A DNA stretch of 64,000 nucleotides from assembly GCA_934394545.1 (NCBI GenBank), contig CAKRRG010000003.1:37660-101659 (forward strand). Reading direction: 5' to 3'. The first letter of the stretch is position 1; each line of letters opens with the position of its first letter. Below are positions 63,370 through 64,000 of the stretch, one piece after another. Under the pieces are notes generated by a model. That model saw nothing but the letters and a program-made list of their open reading frames with translations, searched no databases and was not told the origin of the DNA. The stretch is from an uncultured Blautia sp. (GTDB taxonomy: Bacteria > Bacillota > Clostridia > Lachnospirales > Lachnospiraceae). The position numbers and the translations under genes were made by a program.

Positions 63370-63428
63370 CGCCCGGCAGTGGGAGGCTGATGAAACACAT
63401 GCTCTTTCATGGCCGGGCGTATTTTTTC
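63370..63428 (+). terminator. Intra-operon terminator-like hairpin (attenuator) between binding protein and permease
   Basis: CGCCCGGC (63370–63377) with GCCGGGCG (63412–63419), inner ATGAAA/TTTCAT pairing, then a T-run. It would allow partial read-through and more binding protein than permease. Confidence 0.8.
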
Positions 63429-63463
63429 TCTTCAGACATTTTCATAGAAAGGAAGAATGTAAA

Positions 63464-64000
63464 ATGAAGAAAAAGAAAAGAAAAGACGCAGGCTGGTACG
63501 CTCTTTTTACAGTACCGCTGTTATTTGTATTTGCAACAATCGTACTGATCCCGTTTTTTATTGGTGTTGGTTATTCCTTCTTCTCCTGGGATGGACTTCC
63601 GCTGAATCCCAAGATTTTTGTTGGAATGAAAAACTATGTTTATCTGTTCTCTGACAGCAGATTCATGACATCTGCAGGACATACCGTAATATTTACTGTT
63701 TTTTCCGTGCTTCTGATCAATGTGATCGGTCTCGCGTTTGCGCTGATCGTTACAACGAAGCTGAAGGTAAGAAACGTAGCAAGAGCCATGCTTTTTATGC
63801 CATATCTGATCGGTGGCCTGATTCTTGGATATATCTGGAAGTTTATTCTTGGTGACGGACTTTCCTATGTGGCTGAGGCGCTTGGAAGCAGCAGTAAGCT
63901 TCTTTCCAACTGGCTTCTGGATCCCACTATGTCAATGGTTGCACTTGTAGTTGTAAGCACCTGGCAGATGGCCGGCTATATTATGATCATCTATATTACA
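63464..64000 (+). CDS. Sugar ABC transporter permease (MalF-type), 5' part only
   Basis: The first 179 residues of an inner-membrane permease, cut by the window end. A basic start (KKKKRKDAG) is followed by a helix (WYALFTVPLLFVFATIVLIPF), the usual GVGYSFFSWDG segment, and further helices (FMPYLIGGLILGYIWKFILG). This is the pattern of MalF/UgpA-type permeases, which pair with a MalG-type partner expected just downstream. The site AGGAAG precedes the start, and a strong hairpin separates it from the binding-protein gene. Confidence 0.93.
   Translation, partial: MKKKKRKDAGWYALFTVPLLFVFATIVLIPFFIGVGYSFFSWDGLPLNPKIFVGMKNYVYLFSDSRFMTSAGHTVIFTVFSVLLINVIGLAFALIVTTKLKVRNVARAMLFMPYLIGGLILGYIWKFILGDGLSYVAEALGSSSKLLSNWLLDPTMSMVALVVVSTWQMAGYIMIIYIT

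Noticed and set aside
1..64000. tRNA, rRNA, prophage, plasmid origin or anti-phage system
   Set aside because: No cloverleaf-like sequence with CCA-proximal GGTTCGAATCC motif, no rRNA segment, no phage structural or integrase genes, and no known defence gene set were recognised on reading both strands.

Overview
The window reads as chromosome of a low-to-mid GC, Gram-positive gut anaerobe of the Lachnospiraceae, most like Blautia or a close relative. This is inferred from gene content and order (an uptake and catabolism style chromosome, a dnaE–pfkA neighbourhood, a four-domain oxygen/NO-reducing flavodiiron protein, a KTGD-type cell-wall sorting signal, strong AGGAGG ribosome sites). No rRNA, tRNA, CRISPR array or prophage was seen.

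Layout. 1–3.8 kb: end of a YesM-type sensor kinase, two sugar-binding-type proteins and a Gfo/Idh/MocA oxidoreductase. 3.8–9.4 kb: paired chromate-family transporter genes, araD, a sugar-ester hydrolase, an SPFH–ribbon-helix-helix gene pair with a striking palindromic promoter, and glycerate kinase. 9.5–12 kb: a polar amino-acid ABC transporter. 12–28 kb: a housekeeping block (D,D-carboxypeptidase, CvfB, DnaE, PfkA, TrkH/TrkA potassium uptake, rRNA methyltransferase, NfeD/SPFH, ArgF, BirA, DusB, M20 peptidase). 27.9–30.3 kb: polysaccharide pyruvyl transferase and flippase. 30.4–44.5 kb: a small Cys protein, a BTAD regulator with a dead GGDEF-like tail, a 160-bp MITE, and a 4053-residue repetitive surface protein. 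44.7–47.3 kb: flavodiiron protein divergent from a Crp/Fnr regulator.

47.3–57 kb is an accessory island. Two decayed copies of one IS4-type element lie at its edges in opposite orientation, ends outward. Inside are an intact second IS4-family element, a 71-bp MITE, a sensing cassette (binding protein, AraC-type response regulator, YesM-type kinase) and a secreted GH13 alpha-amylase. The best reading is starch or maltooligosaccharide sensing coupled to amylase expression, brought in or reshuffled by the IS copies. Just beyond it are broken genes (Rpn-type nuclease remnant, truncated ribokinase).

58–64 kb returns to core genes (ThrH phosphatase, phosphoglucomutase) and ends in a LacI-regulated sugar ABC transporter that runs off the window.

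Most noteworthy: the IS-bracketed sensor/amylase island, the SPFH–RHH module with a 32-bp palindrome lying across its promoter, the TA-flanked MITE family (one copy inserted exactly at a stop codon and one just before a start codon), and recent 345-bp unit duplications in the giant surface protein.
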